This document shows positions 34,201 through 43,469 of a stretch of DNA of 64,000 nt, piece by piece. A model generated the notes under the pieces. The model saw only the letters and a program-made list of their open reading frames with translations. It was not told where the DNA came from and did not search any database. Every line of letters starts with the position of its first letter. The stretch's first letter is position 1. The position numbers were made by a program, and so were the translations under genes. The DNA comes from Tubulanus polymorphus (taxonomy: Eukaryota > Nemertea > Palaeonemertea > Tubulaniformes > Tubulanidae), in assembly GCF_964204645.1 (NCBI RefSeq), contig NC_134029.1, positions 1,931,001-1,995,000 on the forward strand, given 5' to 3'.

Positions 34201-37200
34201 TGAAATATTAATTAAACTACAGCTGAAGGAAACATTTCTTACTCGTTTTTCCTTGGTATTCTTGCATTTTATTGTATAAACATGTATTGAGTATTGGGAA
34301 AATATGTGATTCAGTTTTATTGCGATGGATGCATTTTCTCTGTAAATATGATTTCGTCTCGGGTACCGCTTAAGCCGCTTATATCCATCCATACTCACAG
34401 GTCACACACTGTACAGTAGTGGAAAAATGAATGTCGTGTCTTTTGTTTTTATAGAGAAAAATCAGAAAGCGATAAACCTTCTACATCAACATCATCAGAA
34501 TGCAGTGATATTACAGTCTTACAAGGAGTTAGCGCAATCAGTGGAGGTAGCACCACCACGCAACAGATACCGGATAATCATAGGATAACTCGTAATAATA
34601 GTGATAACATTATCATGCCGCCATCAACCGCAACAACCACTCATCAGCGAACTACGACGACGACGACATCAGTAGATAACAGTTTAATCACGCGTTCTCG
34701 TGCGGCACGTATTAAAAAAACTGAAAATAACGACAGCGATGAAATCATAAACAACGTTAGTTCAGGAGGAGCAGGAGCAGCGGGAACTCACACTAACAGA
34801 CGTTATTCTACACGTTTAGGAGCAAATAATACGATTGATAACGATCGTAATTCAAATAGCAATACAATCTCATTATTACGCACCCCATCATCATCAGCAG
34901 CGGCAGCAGCAGCAGTAGCAGCAGCAGCTGCATCGCTGAGTGCGGAAAATCATGTAAATACAGACAGAAAAACTGTACAAACGAAAACATCCGACGAGAG
35001 CAATGATTCATTGGAGGAGGACAGAGCGACTGCTGCTCCGCCTCATCTTAAATACAGTCATCTGAATGAATGCTCGAATGATAGCCATACGACTGTCAAT
35101 GATGATGACGACGAGGATGATGATATCGTTGAAAATGATGAGAATTCAACCGGTAATAAAAACGATGATGAGGATGTCGAGGATGAAGATGATGGTGAAG
35201 AAGATGATGTGGATATGCATAATCTGCTACAGGTTGATTTATCCGCTGGACATTCTTTACGATCAAAGTTACTGGTGAGATTTACTCAGATTCGATCAGT
35301 TCATATTTCAAGTTGTCCGATTGTTATAAATACTTTATTGATGATTTTCAGATGAAAATATAAGAATCTCACAATAATGATGAAAGAATAAAGTCTGATA
35401 GTTTATTCGATGTTTTGACTATAAACTAATTGTCATTATTTTAATTTTTCATCATTTGTAGGATTCTCGTTATATTATCGTCACAACTCGGATATAGCGT
35501 TTAATCATTTCTTTATTTCAGATGAAGCGTAAATCAGATGACGAGGCTCTTATAACGAAAGCTGTTTCTCCTGAGAAGAAGCCTTGTTTTGAACAGTGCC
35601 AGTAAGTTCAGCGTGTCTGTAGTAATTCAATTGGTCGTGCGTTGATTCTGACGGGTTCTAATGAACTGTGGTTTGTTTGTATTTGATTAGATCTGGAGTT
35701 AGTTGCGTTAAACCACCGGGCCGAATCAGTCGTCCACGCATTCCATCGAAAAACAACCCACCTTCCGGAATGTTTGATTGGATTCAAACATTTCAGGTGA
35801 GAATTTTCAAGCTGATTTTATGAAGTTTAATACGATAGATATAAATCAGTTGATTACGATGAGTTTTTGATATTAAAGGCATGGAGTAACGCGGAACGTA
35901 TGGTGGCTTTAGACGATCTCATCGAACACTGCGAACCGACACAAGTGCGCCATCTAATGGCCGTGATCGAACCTCAGTTTCAACGAGATTTCATTTCACT
36001 TTTACCCAAAGAGGTGAGAAGATTATTTACATCTCTTTATTTGTATATACTATTCATTGATACACAGAAACTATATTGGTACAAAAGTCAGTATGTACAT
36101 GAATTATATCAAAACTTTTAGAAAAAAAGGAAAAATTGTGTCACAAGATTAATTCACCCAAGAGAAATCCCACAATAACGAAGCCAAGATTAAAAAATTC
36201 TATATCAGAATGATTATATTTGAGGAGCGACGTTTCGGCTAACAACTGTTAGCCATCATTAGGCGTACTGAGAACAAAAAAAAATCGTCGCTCCTCAAAT
36301 ATAATCATTCTGATATAGAATTTTTCAATTTTGGCTTCGTTATTGTGGGATTTCTCTCGTTATCATCAAACACGGATATTGTGTATCTTCTCGTCTTAAG
36401 ATTAATTCATTTTAAAATTTGTGAGTGTACGATAGGAAGTGTAGCTCTTTTGAGGAATTGAGATGAATTGAAAGGAATGTTTAATGTGTTTCAGCTGGCT
36501 CTTTACGTGCTGTCATTCCTCGAGCCGAAATCATTACTCAACGCTGCCCAGACGTGTCAATACTGGCGAATACTAGCTGAAGACAATCTATTGTGGCGCG
36601 AAAAATGTCGGGAAGAACGAATCGACGAATCTCTCGTGTTCGGAAACAAATTACGTCGCAAGAATCCAGCATCGATTCGCAGTCCGTGGAAACATTTATA
36701 CATGAGACAACATCAAATCGAGAAAAACTGGCGTATGGGTCCGATTAGACCATCAAAGGTAATTATTACAATCTTAGCGTTTTACGGTCGGGGTATTCTG
36801 ATAAGCTGCGATAACACGGAGACAATTTTTGGCCCGGGTGAAACTGCACCAAATCAGAACTGAGTAAAATGTCACTCGATGCTATAAAACAAAGATTTGT
36901 TCGTTTAGGTGCTAAAAGGTCACGATGACCACGTGATCACTTGTCTAGAATTCAGCGGTAACAGAATAGTCAGTGGTTCAGATGATAATACGCTGAAGGT
37001 TTGGTCAGCTATTACTGGTAAGGTATGTATCCTACCTTGATTAACAGAAATCATTCGTTGACATTCATTACTCCATTCTGTCGCTGTGTTCCTGCATAGT
37101 TAGAGATATTAGTTCTATCAGTCTTAGTCATGTTGGAACTTGTAGTGTAAATAACAAAGCGGATGATATTGATTAGATGAAGAAGGGAAAAACAGTTTAT

Positions 37201-38816
37201 TATTGTAATTATTTGTTTCAGTGTTTGCGTACATTAACTGGACATACAGGTGGAGTCTGGTCGTCTCAGATGAAGGAACATATCGTTATAAGTGGCTCAA
37301 CTGATCGTACGTTAAAAATCTGGAACGCCGATACTGGAGACTGTTTACATACATTATACGGTCATTCATCTACTGTTAGGTGTATGCATCTTCATAATGA
37401 CAGGTGAGTTTATTCATACTTTGACCACCTTCATAAAATCCATAATTGAATTGTGACATCTAATCGGGGACACCTCTTTTGGAGAAGGCAGGTTTCCATT
37501 GAACATATTCCCCGTTTCAGGATGGCAATTTCAGATTACAAACTCTACTGGGTTTCTATCGATTTTAATGATTATGCTAGTCTGGAATCGATAGAGACCG
37601 ATTGAAACCTGCCTAAATATTAACTAATCAAAACAATTGAAAGTGAGTGTTATAGAACGATGTGCAGTAAATAAGCGTAAATGAAAACAAGCAAAAACTA
37701 TGAATTTGTTGTAGAGTTGTAAGTGGTTCTCGGGACGCAACGTTACGTATGTGGAATGTTGAAACCGGTGAATGTTTACATGTCTATATGGGACACGTAG
37801 CAGCAGTAAGGTGTGTGCAATATGACGGTAGTCGCGTGATCAGTGGTGCGTATGATTACATGGTAAAAATCTGGGATCCAGAAACTGAAACGTGTCTGCA
37901 TACGTTACAGGGTCATACAAATAGAGTTTATTCACTACAGGTAAGTCAAATTAACCTTATACATCCGATATACATTGTTCGAGGTACTGATAGGCTTTAT
38001 AACTGTGGTGTAAGGCGTGATGATGTTGCATTAAGCGGCTTCGAGTCCTACTGGCTGCTGACAGTGTGCGGGTGACACTTCAAAAAGCAGTTTTGTTGTA
38101 AGGTTCGATACGAACATTCCAATAGGGTTAATCACGAGAAACCAAGGATCAAACGATGTATTGCAAGATAAAGCGAACAGACATATGAAGGAAAGCTGAA
38201 AAAGTTTCTCATTTTATTTATAGTTTGATGGATCACACATAGTCAGTGGTTCATTAGATACATCTATACGTGTGTGGGATGTGAACACTGGTAACTGTTT
38301 ACATACATTAGTCGGACATCAATCATTGACCAGTGGTATGGAGTTAAAGGACAATATTCTAGTATCTGGAAATGCCGATTCTACTGTGAAAGTTTGGGAT
38401 ATTACAACTGGACAGTGTTTACAAACTCTTCAAGGTTCGTATTTCATCGAATGCTTCAAGATGAATCGGATACATTTTATGGAAATGAAAAATGATTTAA
38501 AAGAATTTATATTTTTTTTTCAGGTCCAAACAAACATCAGAGTGCGGTAACGTGTTTGCAGTTTAATAAGAAATTTGTAATCACGTCGTCCGATGACGGA
38601 ACTGTTAAAATCTGGGATTTAAAGAACGGTGATTTCATTCGTAATTTAGTGACACTGGAGTCCGGTGGTAGCGGAGGGGTTGTGTGGCGTGTCAGGTGTT
38701 GTAATACTAAACTCGTCTGCGCAGTCGGCAGCCGTAATGGAACCGAGGAAACTAAACTACTGGTGCTCGATTTCGACATCCAGGATGAGAAAAAGCGCGA
38801 AGCTAGTCTCGTTTAA
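31114..38816 (+). CDS. FBXW7: FBXW7, complete gene, 12 coding exons, 892 codons, with N-terminal helix-hairpin-helix extension
   Basis: FBXW7 is the substrate receptor of an SCF ubiquitin ligase that binds phosphodegrons (cyclin E, Myc, Notch and others). Exons: 31114-31215, 33564-33709, 34455-35274, 35522-35601, 35691-35796, 35879-36013, 36495-36758, 36909-37022, 37222-37403, 37715-37940, 38224-38434, 38524-38816. All junctions keep frame, and the total is 892 codons plus TAA. Domains: double helix-hairpin-helix 1-63; serine/threonine- and acid-rich disordered region 64-356 (Asp/Glu runs late in it); MKRK block at 357, where human isoforms share sequence; dimerisation domain about 419-450; F-box about 455-502; eight WD40 repeats about 552-885. 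The three phosphate-binding arginines (human R465, R479, R505) are present in STVR, SGSR and AAVR at about 642, 656 and 682. An in-frame TGA four codons before ATG 31114 fixes that start. Confidence 0.93.
31285..31445 (+). mobile_element. tRNA-derived SINE remnant, copy 1
   Basis: TAGCTCAGTTGG is a perfect pol III A box of tRNA type. A decayed B box (AGTTGAGTCA) follows 39 nt later. The next 30 bases (GCTGCTTACAGTATGC...) match the copy at 37984. It lies in FBXW7 intron 1. The 3' limit is approximate. Confidence 0.65.
32677..32733 (+). CDS. FBXW7: Possible alternative first coding exon of FBXW7
   Basis: ATG followed by 18 codons ([19 protein letters not shown]) and a donor CAG|GTTCGT in phase 0, exactly the phase needed to join the exon at 33564. 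A CpG-containing stretch lies upstream (32560-32600) and an in-frame TGA at 32599. Such an isoform would lose helix-hairpin-helix 1 and gain a short hydrophobic N-terminus. Human FBXW7 isoforms also differ by first exon, one having a hydrophobic start. Evidence is positional only. Confidence 0.4.
33564..33709 (+). CDS. FBXW7: FBXW7 coding exon 2: helix-hairpin-helix motif 2
   Basis: Residues 35-83: [20 protein letters not shown] then [13 protein letters not shown], the DLL-like DIL and PGIGSG match the second hairpin of double helix-hairpin-helix domains. A Ser/Pro/Thr-rich linker follows. Acceptor TTTTGTAG, donor AAAAAG|GTGCGT. Confidence 0.82.
33971..34166. repeat. 96-bp tandem duplication in FBXW7 intron 2
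   Basis: Two adjacent copies (starting 33971 and 34067) share AGTCAAAAAAGGTTTCCTTG, TATAAATTCATC and ACTAATGTTTCAGCATGATA, with few differences. Each ends in TTTTGTTGTAG, which looks like a splice acceptor. Confidence 0.85.
34455..35274 (+). CDS. FBXW7: FBXW7 coding exon 3: disordered Ser/Thr/Asn and acidic region
   Basis: Residues 83-356. It begins [18 protein letters not shown] and contains Thr runs, an alanine-rich stretch coded by GCA/GCT repeats (near 34900-34935) and long Asp/Glu runs (35100-35210). It ends SLRSKLL at CTG|GTGAGA. The region is low in conservation but matches the acidic N-terminal region of long FBXW7 isoforms in kind and place. Confidence 0.88.
35522..35601 (+). CDS. 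FBXW7: FBXW7 coding exon 4: MKRK block
   Basis: Residues 357-383, [20 protein letters not shown] then PCFEQCQ. Human FBXW7 isoforms share MKRKLDHGSEV...GKKPCK at this point. The basic start may be a nuclear-localisation signal. Acceptor TTATTTCAG, donor GCCA|GTAAGT. Confidence 0.9.
35691..35796 (+). CDS. FBXW7: FBXW7 coding exon 5
   Basis: Residues 383-418: [20 protein letters not shown] then [13 protein letters not shown], equivalent to human PPTGLQEWLKMFQ. Acceptor TTGATTAG, donor TTTCAG|GTGAGA. Confidence 0.93.
35879..36013 (+). CDS. FBXW7: FBXW7 coding exon 6: dimerisation domain
   Basis: Residues 419-463: [45 protein letters not shown]. Nearly identical to the human dimerisation domain leading into the F-box. 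Donor GAG|GTGAGA. Confidence 0.96.
36161..36357 (-). mobile_element. Foldback element with hammerhead-like loop in FBXW7 intron 6
   Basis: Two arms of about 72 bp (36161-36232 and 36286-36357) are almost perfect inverted copies, ending GAGAAATCCC and GGGATTTCTC. The 53-nt centre, on minus, holds CTAATGA, the perfect stem GGCTAACAGTTGTTAGCC and then GAAACGTCGC. This is a hammerhead core with one base changed. It looks like a small non-autonomous element related to those carrying hammerhead motifs (Penelope-like elements and retrozymes). Confidence 0.7.
36227..36262 (-). ncRNA. Hammerhead-ribozyme-like core with altered catalytic box
   Basis: Order on minus: CTAATGA (consensus CTGATGA), a 7-bp stem II with AGTT loop, CGAAAC, GTC cleavage triplet, GC. 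The A in place of the conserved G should abolish cleavage. Stem III is essentially the palindrome ACGT, as in minimal hammerheads that act as dimers. Confidence 0.5.
36495..36758 (+). CDS. FBXW7: FBXW7 coding exon 7: F-box
   Basis: Residues 464-551. [38 protein letters not shown] form the F-box that binds SKP1, followed by the linker with [18 protein letters not shown]. Acceptor TGTTTCAG, donor AAAG|GTAATT. Confidence 0.96.
36909..37022 (+). CDS. FBXW7: FBXW7 coding exon 8: WD40 repeat 1
   Basis: Residues 552-589: [20 protein letters not shown] then [18 protein letters not shown]. Acceptor GTTTAG, donor AAG|GTATGT. Confidence 0.96.
37222..37403 (+). CDS. FBXW7: FBXW7 coding exon 9: WD40 repeats 2-3
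   Basis: Residues 590-650: [56 protein letters not shown]. It contains the phosphodegron-binding arginine equivalent to human R465. Donor ACAG|GTGAGT. Confidence 0.96.
37486..37614. mobile_element. Small inverted-repeat (MITE-like) element in FBXW7 intron 9
   Basis: Begins AGGCAGGTTTC and ends GAAACCTGCCT, with further inverted words inside (TTTCTATCGATT and AATCGATAGAGA). About 129 bp, non-coding. The family was not identified. Confidence 0.5.
37715..37940 (+). CDS. FBXW7: FBXW7 coding exon 10: WD40 repeats 3-5
   Basis: Residues 650-725: [60 protein letters not shown]. Equivalents of human R479 and R505 are present. Acceptor TTGTAG, donor CTACAG|GTAAGT. Confidence 0.96.
37984..38145 (+). 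mobile_element. tRNA-derived SINE remnant, copy 2
   Basis: GCTTCGAGTCC is a near-perfect pol III B box. GGCTGCTGACAGTGTGCGGG then matches copy 1 at 31285, as does the TAAGGCGTGATGATG stretch before it. The A box has decayed. It lies in FBXW7 intron 10. Limits are approximate. Confidence 0.6.
38224..38434 (+). CDS. FBXW7: FBXW7 coding exon 11: WD40 repeats 6-7
   Basis: Residues 726-796: [59 protein letters not shown]. The donor CAAG|GTTCGT is non-standard at +3 to +5 but keeps phase. Confidence 0.95.
38524..38816 (+). CDS. FBXW7: FBXW7 terminal exon: WD40 repeat 8 and C-terminus
   Basis: Residues 796-892: [72 protein letters not shown], ending KKREASLV and TAA. Acceptor TTTTTTTTCAG. Confidence 0.97.
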
Positions 38817-39688
38817 TACAACGCTTCTCTTACATTAACAGTTTTAATGCAGTCTTTTTATCGTTTGGTGGTGGACTTAGGCTTTGAACCTTTAGATTTT
38901 TCTAGAAAAAAAATACATATATATATAAAAAAAGATGTGGATGAATGGTAAATGAAGAGGAATCTAAGGTTAGGGCTCGAAGTGGTTCTTGTGTTAAGAT
39001 AAAGCAGTATTCTTCCCAATTGGTTAACAACAGAGTATAATGAGAATCATAACTGAAGCGACTTCATTACTTTCTCAAACAATTCCAATAATTCAATAGT
39101 TCAGGGTTTGCTGTGCTAGAGAGTGTAAGTGTAGAGAGGCATGTCGTGTCCACATTGCCAGTCAAAATGCTCACACTTCTACTTGAATAGATTGAATTTA
39201 TCTAGTGGAAACTATTTAATTCAGTACGACGTTATAATTGTCTCTTAAATCTGATAAAAGCTCATCAATAATGACGACGACATTTTGAGTGTTTTAGTGA
39301 TTGATATGACACGTAATTAAGCAATTTAGTTTTTGCAATTCGATTTAAAAGCAATTAGATAATTCTGTCTCTCACTAACTGTGTTATTCTGTTTTTATTA
39401 ATGATTACTGTATCGTTATAGACTAGTACAAAAAATAGCGTTAAACGTAAATGTCTATTATATATGTATCGAGGCCTGGGGCCTTTTATAACTCATGGCA
39501 GAAATTAAATCTATTCTCAATGAGAATAATAGATGATGCTTTAGTGTTTTATACAACGGATGTGGAACATCTAGTATTTCGTGTTTCGTGGAATCTCTGC
39601 CAAATGAACAAAAGTTAATTGAATTTAGTGAACTACGTATCATCAGCTCGTCACAAACGTCGCCATTCGTTATTCCGTTTGGAGAGTA

Positions 39689-39694
39689 AATAAA
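39689..39694 (+). terminator. Candidate FBXW7 polyadenylation signal (AATAAA)
   Basis: AATAAA about 870 nt after the FBXW7 stop, with two more overlapping copies 25-35 nt later in CACAAAATAAATAAAAAAC. Other signals further right cannot be excluded. Confidence 0.35.
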
Positions 39695-40105
39695 ACAACT
39701 GCAAAATGTATCACAAAATAAATAAAAAACTATTATTGAGTTTTTATTACGAGCATTGATTGGTCATTTTGTAGGTTCTCTTAACGTATCTAAAAATGGT
39801 AAACTGAAATGAATATCCCACCTATTAAAACTAACTCTAACTGTATTTATGTATGGTATGTCTTTATGGTTTAGTATTGATTTTATTCATTCCTTTTTAA
39901 ATTCATCAATAGTGATATCTTAGTGCGGTCGGTACCTGTGTGTATCAAAGTATCTGGCAATTTTTTTAAGCGCGAAGTGTTTATTTGTCCATTGTTCATA
40001 CTGTGACAATTTTATCAATGATTTTCCGGGTTTTTTCTAAGGTATAGGTCAACAATATAAGATTCTAGATTCTAATAAAGGGGTGGATGGCAAAAATAAT
40101 CAGTC

Positions 40106-40339
40106 TATAGCCGCATTGACACTTCAATCTAATTCGTCCAATTTGAACCAACCAAAAAAACAGATTTTAGAACAGATCATTTCTCTGTGTGTGAATACAC
40201 TTTGTAGGACCAGTGATAACGTCTGATTTTAAAACATGTGTGATCACATATTACTGATTTGATCCGTTCTAAATTGGTCCATTTTAGGTATGGGCCAAAT
40301 CGAAATGGATTAAATGGTGATAGCTGAACACGGCTTATA
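40106..40339. mobile_element. MITE-like element with terminal inverted repeats, copy 1
   Basis: The left end TATAGCCGCATTGACACTTC and the inverted right end TATAAGCCGTGTTCAGCTAT are related over about 40 bp. Both flanks have TA. About 234 bp, non-coding. The word TTAGAACAGATC and its inverse occur inside. A related, more decayed copy lies at 62990-63155. Confidence 0.6.
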
Positions 40340-43300
40340 TTTTCTAGAAGAATTAGAAATGGTTCGGTGGAATGTTTCTGCTGTTATTGTTTTCAATCTG
40401 AAATGATATAAGTGATGGTGTTTGTGATGATCATGGCTTTCGAGCACTTGATTTTGCATTTAAAACTTACAACGAGGGGCATGTAGATATTTGCTTGGGA
40501 AATTAGAGTGATTAACTTGTGTAATTTGAGATTATTTTCGAGGGCTGGGGGTCGTGGTTGAATGAAAGGGATTTTCTTTTTAATACTGGTGTTAGTGTTT
40601 CGTTGTTGTTTACTGATGAAATACATTAAACTGAACAAATTGGGATTAATATTAAACGAAGGCAGTGGGATGTATACCGAGATAGATCCAGTTCTATAGT
40701 TGTGAGTTTCATTTCACTCTTTTTGAGTTAAATCAGCTCATTTTCAATGAGTTAAGTCAGGTCAAATCTGAAATAAGAACTGTGGAACTGGGTCCAGTCA
40801 TTTTAGTTATTTACTATAAACATTTGGTGCTGTTATTATTTTCTCTTTATTTCTAGTATTTCAGTTACATTGTTTATGTATAATTAAGTTTTGTACGCAT
40901 CGGTAAAAGTCAATTGATGTCAGGAACTGTGAATCGTCACTCTGATCAGCGGATGTTCTTTCATTATAATTTTATTTTGAAAATGCTCCTATTTTTGGCT
41001 CAGGGTTTGAGTTAATTTCATTAATAGTTCTCAATAGGCCTATATCATTTCACATCTGCTGATCTCAGGATGCGCCGGATTTGAATTCTAATGACGTAAT
41101 CTCTGAAATCCTAACTGTATGAAATTCATCGTAATTATTGTATAAATCTTGTCACAATTTTTTATCGAGTCGAGTACTTAAAATATCAGTTTAACATTTC
41201 TGTGATTTGTGTGAAAGAGTGTATTTAAAGTGTTGTATTAATGTAGTGAACGTTTCACCCGTTTTTCAAAAAAAAAATGTTCCTTTTCTGTTATAAGCAG
41301 AGGTATATTATTAGGAGGTGCTGTACGCTATATTTTGATTACTTAAAATGCTTTGAATATTAAATGGTAACTGTGCTGTCTTCTACAGGACTCCTTCAAA
41401 AGCTGGGGAGAGTTGAATGCGAAATGGAGTAACAAAATAATGGATATTCTTCTTACTGGGAAAAATGTTCTTTTGATACTACTAGATTTTATGAATATAT
41501 TTACATGTAAAAATTAAACACAAGTACAGTGTTAATGGTACGCTCCTATCGCAGTGGTAATCCTTTCCCACTGTGTACCGCACAACACTGACACTTGTTT
41601 TTTATGGTAGTGGTTCAGTTTTATTTGTTTGTTTGTTGTTACGAGGTAAATGACAGTGTGTACAGGTATATTTTGCAGTCTTGGTAAATAAATGATCAAA
41701 GATATTAAAAGGTTTACGTTTAGTTATCTCTGTTTATGAGCTGCCTGCATTAAAGATTGTGTTGCAAGACTCACTTGGGATCAAGGAATCTAAATAACCC
41801 TGCTGTGGATAGACTTGCTACTTTTTGGATTAGCCTTCGATACAAGCAGAATATCTGTGACCTCATATAGTTGCGCATATTATTTACTGTCAGAATATAA
41901 ATACCGGAATCCTTGGACTTTTAACAAACAATATAAGTGATCTGATACAGATCCACAAAATCATCCGTAATAGCACAAAGAAAACTATAAGATCTTATTT
42001 GGGTATAAATTCACCAGTCTTCCAGGGTGTATATTTTTAGCTAATATTTATTTCCAAGTACAATAACTAAATCATAAGCATTAGCGTTTTGAACACAGAA
42101 TTTTACCAGTGAAATAATAACGACAATGTTACAAAGATCGAAACAGTAGAACCCAGAACAGCAGACTTGAATTCTAACTATTGACCAAATCATCATATGA
42201 ATTATGCCGGATTATGTTTAGAATCAGTTCTGAATTTGAAATACGCTGATCTGAAGATCAATAGATCATTGAATTCAAACAGTTGTTCATGATTATACGA
42301 TAAAACATAAGAAATCAATATGTTTTGCACCGGATGCTCATCCGAAATGATGTTACATAATAAAACGAATTGTTCCCCAGTTAAAGAAACTATATCCCAT
42401 CTTAAATATTTCCATTCAAACCAAAGCAGCGAAAAGCACAGGAAAATTCATAGGATGCTGCGTTGATACAATAAACACACAATCTACGTGAAAAATATAA
42501 AAATAAAATGAGTCTTTCAAGGGAATGATTTTAAAATCGAAATCTAGAATGTATAAACCTGAAGAGGCACAAATAGCATATAGATATTACTTCAATTGTT
42601 TGATCTCAGCATCTTACATAATAATTCACTCTTTCTATTTGATCTGTAAAGAAATTGTTATAGCAAAAAAGTAGGGGAAGCACAAGGTTTAGATGATGAA
42701 CACGAAAGATGACACTTCGTGATTGAGTTAGTATGAAATTCCGATCTTACAAGACCCAACAAAAGTAACAGGTATCATCCGTGATAACTCGAGGTTCTAA
42801 TAAAAACCTAGCAAATGTTTCAGGTTACAACGTTATAGAAATAATTGTGTGTTATCATCATTTCAATGAAAATACGTATGATGCTGCTAGGTTTTTTTTA
42901 AATATTTGTTGGAGTGATTTCTTTGTGACTAGCTTCTAGATTGTAGCACTACTATAAAAGCCCATTACATCCAGAGATATTAGAATAACCTTCTTTAGCC
43001 CGACGTTATTAAATACAACATTATATGCTACGTGTCCTAACTGCAGCAATAAAAATTCTCATCCCCTTGTCCAGTAGAGTTACTTTTTTTAATTTCTTTT
43101 TTTCCAATTGCGCTGTAAATTTAATATTCTTGCGATGATGTTGTTAAATCTTTATTTATAACTAATAATGTACACTGACTAATTAATTAATTAATTAATG
43201 ATTTTAAATTAACTTTGATCGCACCTTCAGCGAAAAATATGCAATGTGTGTATAATGAATTATATATAATGTATATAACCTTCTCCAGTTTCACTAAACA

Positions 43301-43362
43301 AAATATTGGATAAAATACATTCCACGTTTATAACACAAAATGCATGCAAAAATATACAATCA

Positions 43363-43469
43363 ATGACCAGTTTATCAGACATACAATTGCCCTGGTTGTT
43401 TTCATGACCAACTTGCTGAATTTACACAAAGGAAAGCTGATAAATGCTACGACTGATAAACTGGTCATC
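43363..43469. repeat. 16-bp perfect inverted repeat with 74-nt centre
   Basis: ATGACCAGTTTATCAG at 43363-43378 and CTGATAAACTGGTCAT at 43454-43469 are exact inverted copies. It could be a small foldback element, or a hairpin in a 3' UTR. Confidence 0.75.
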
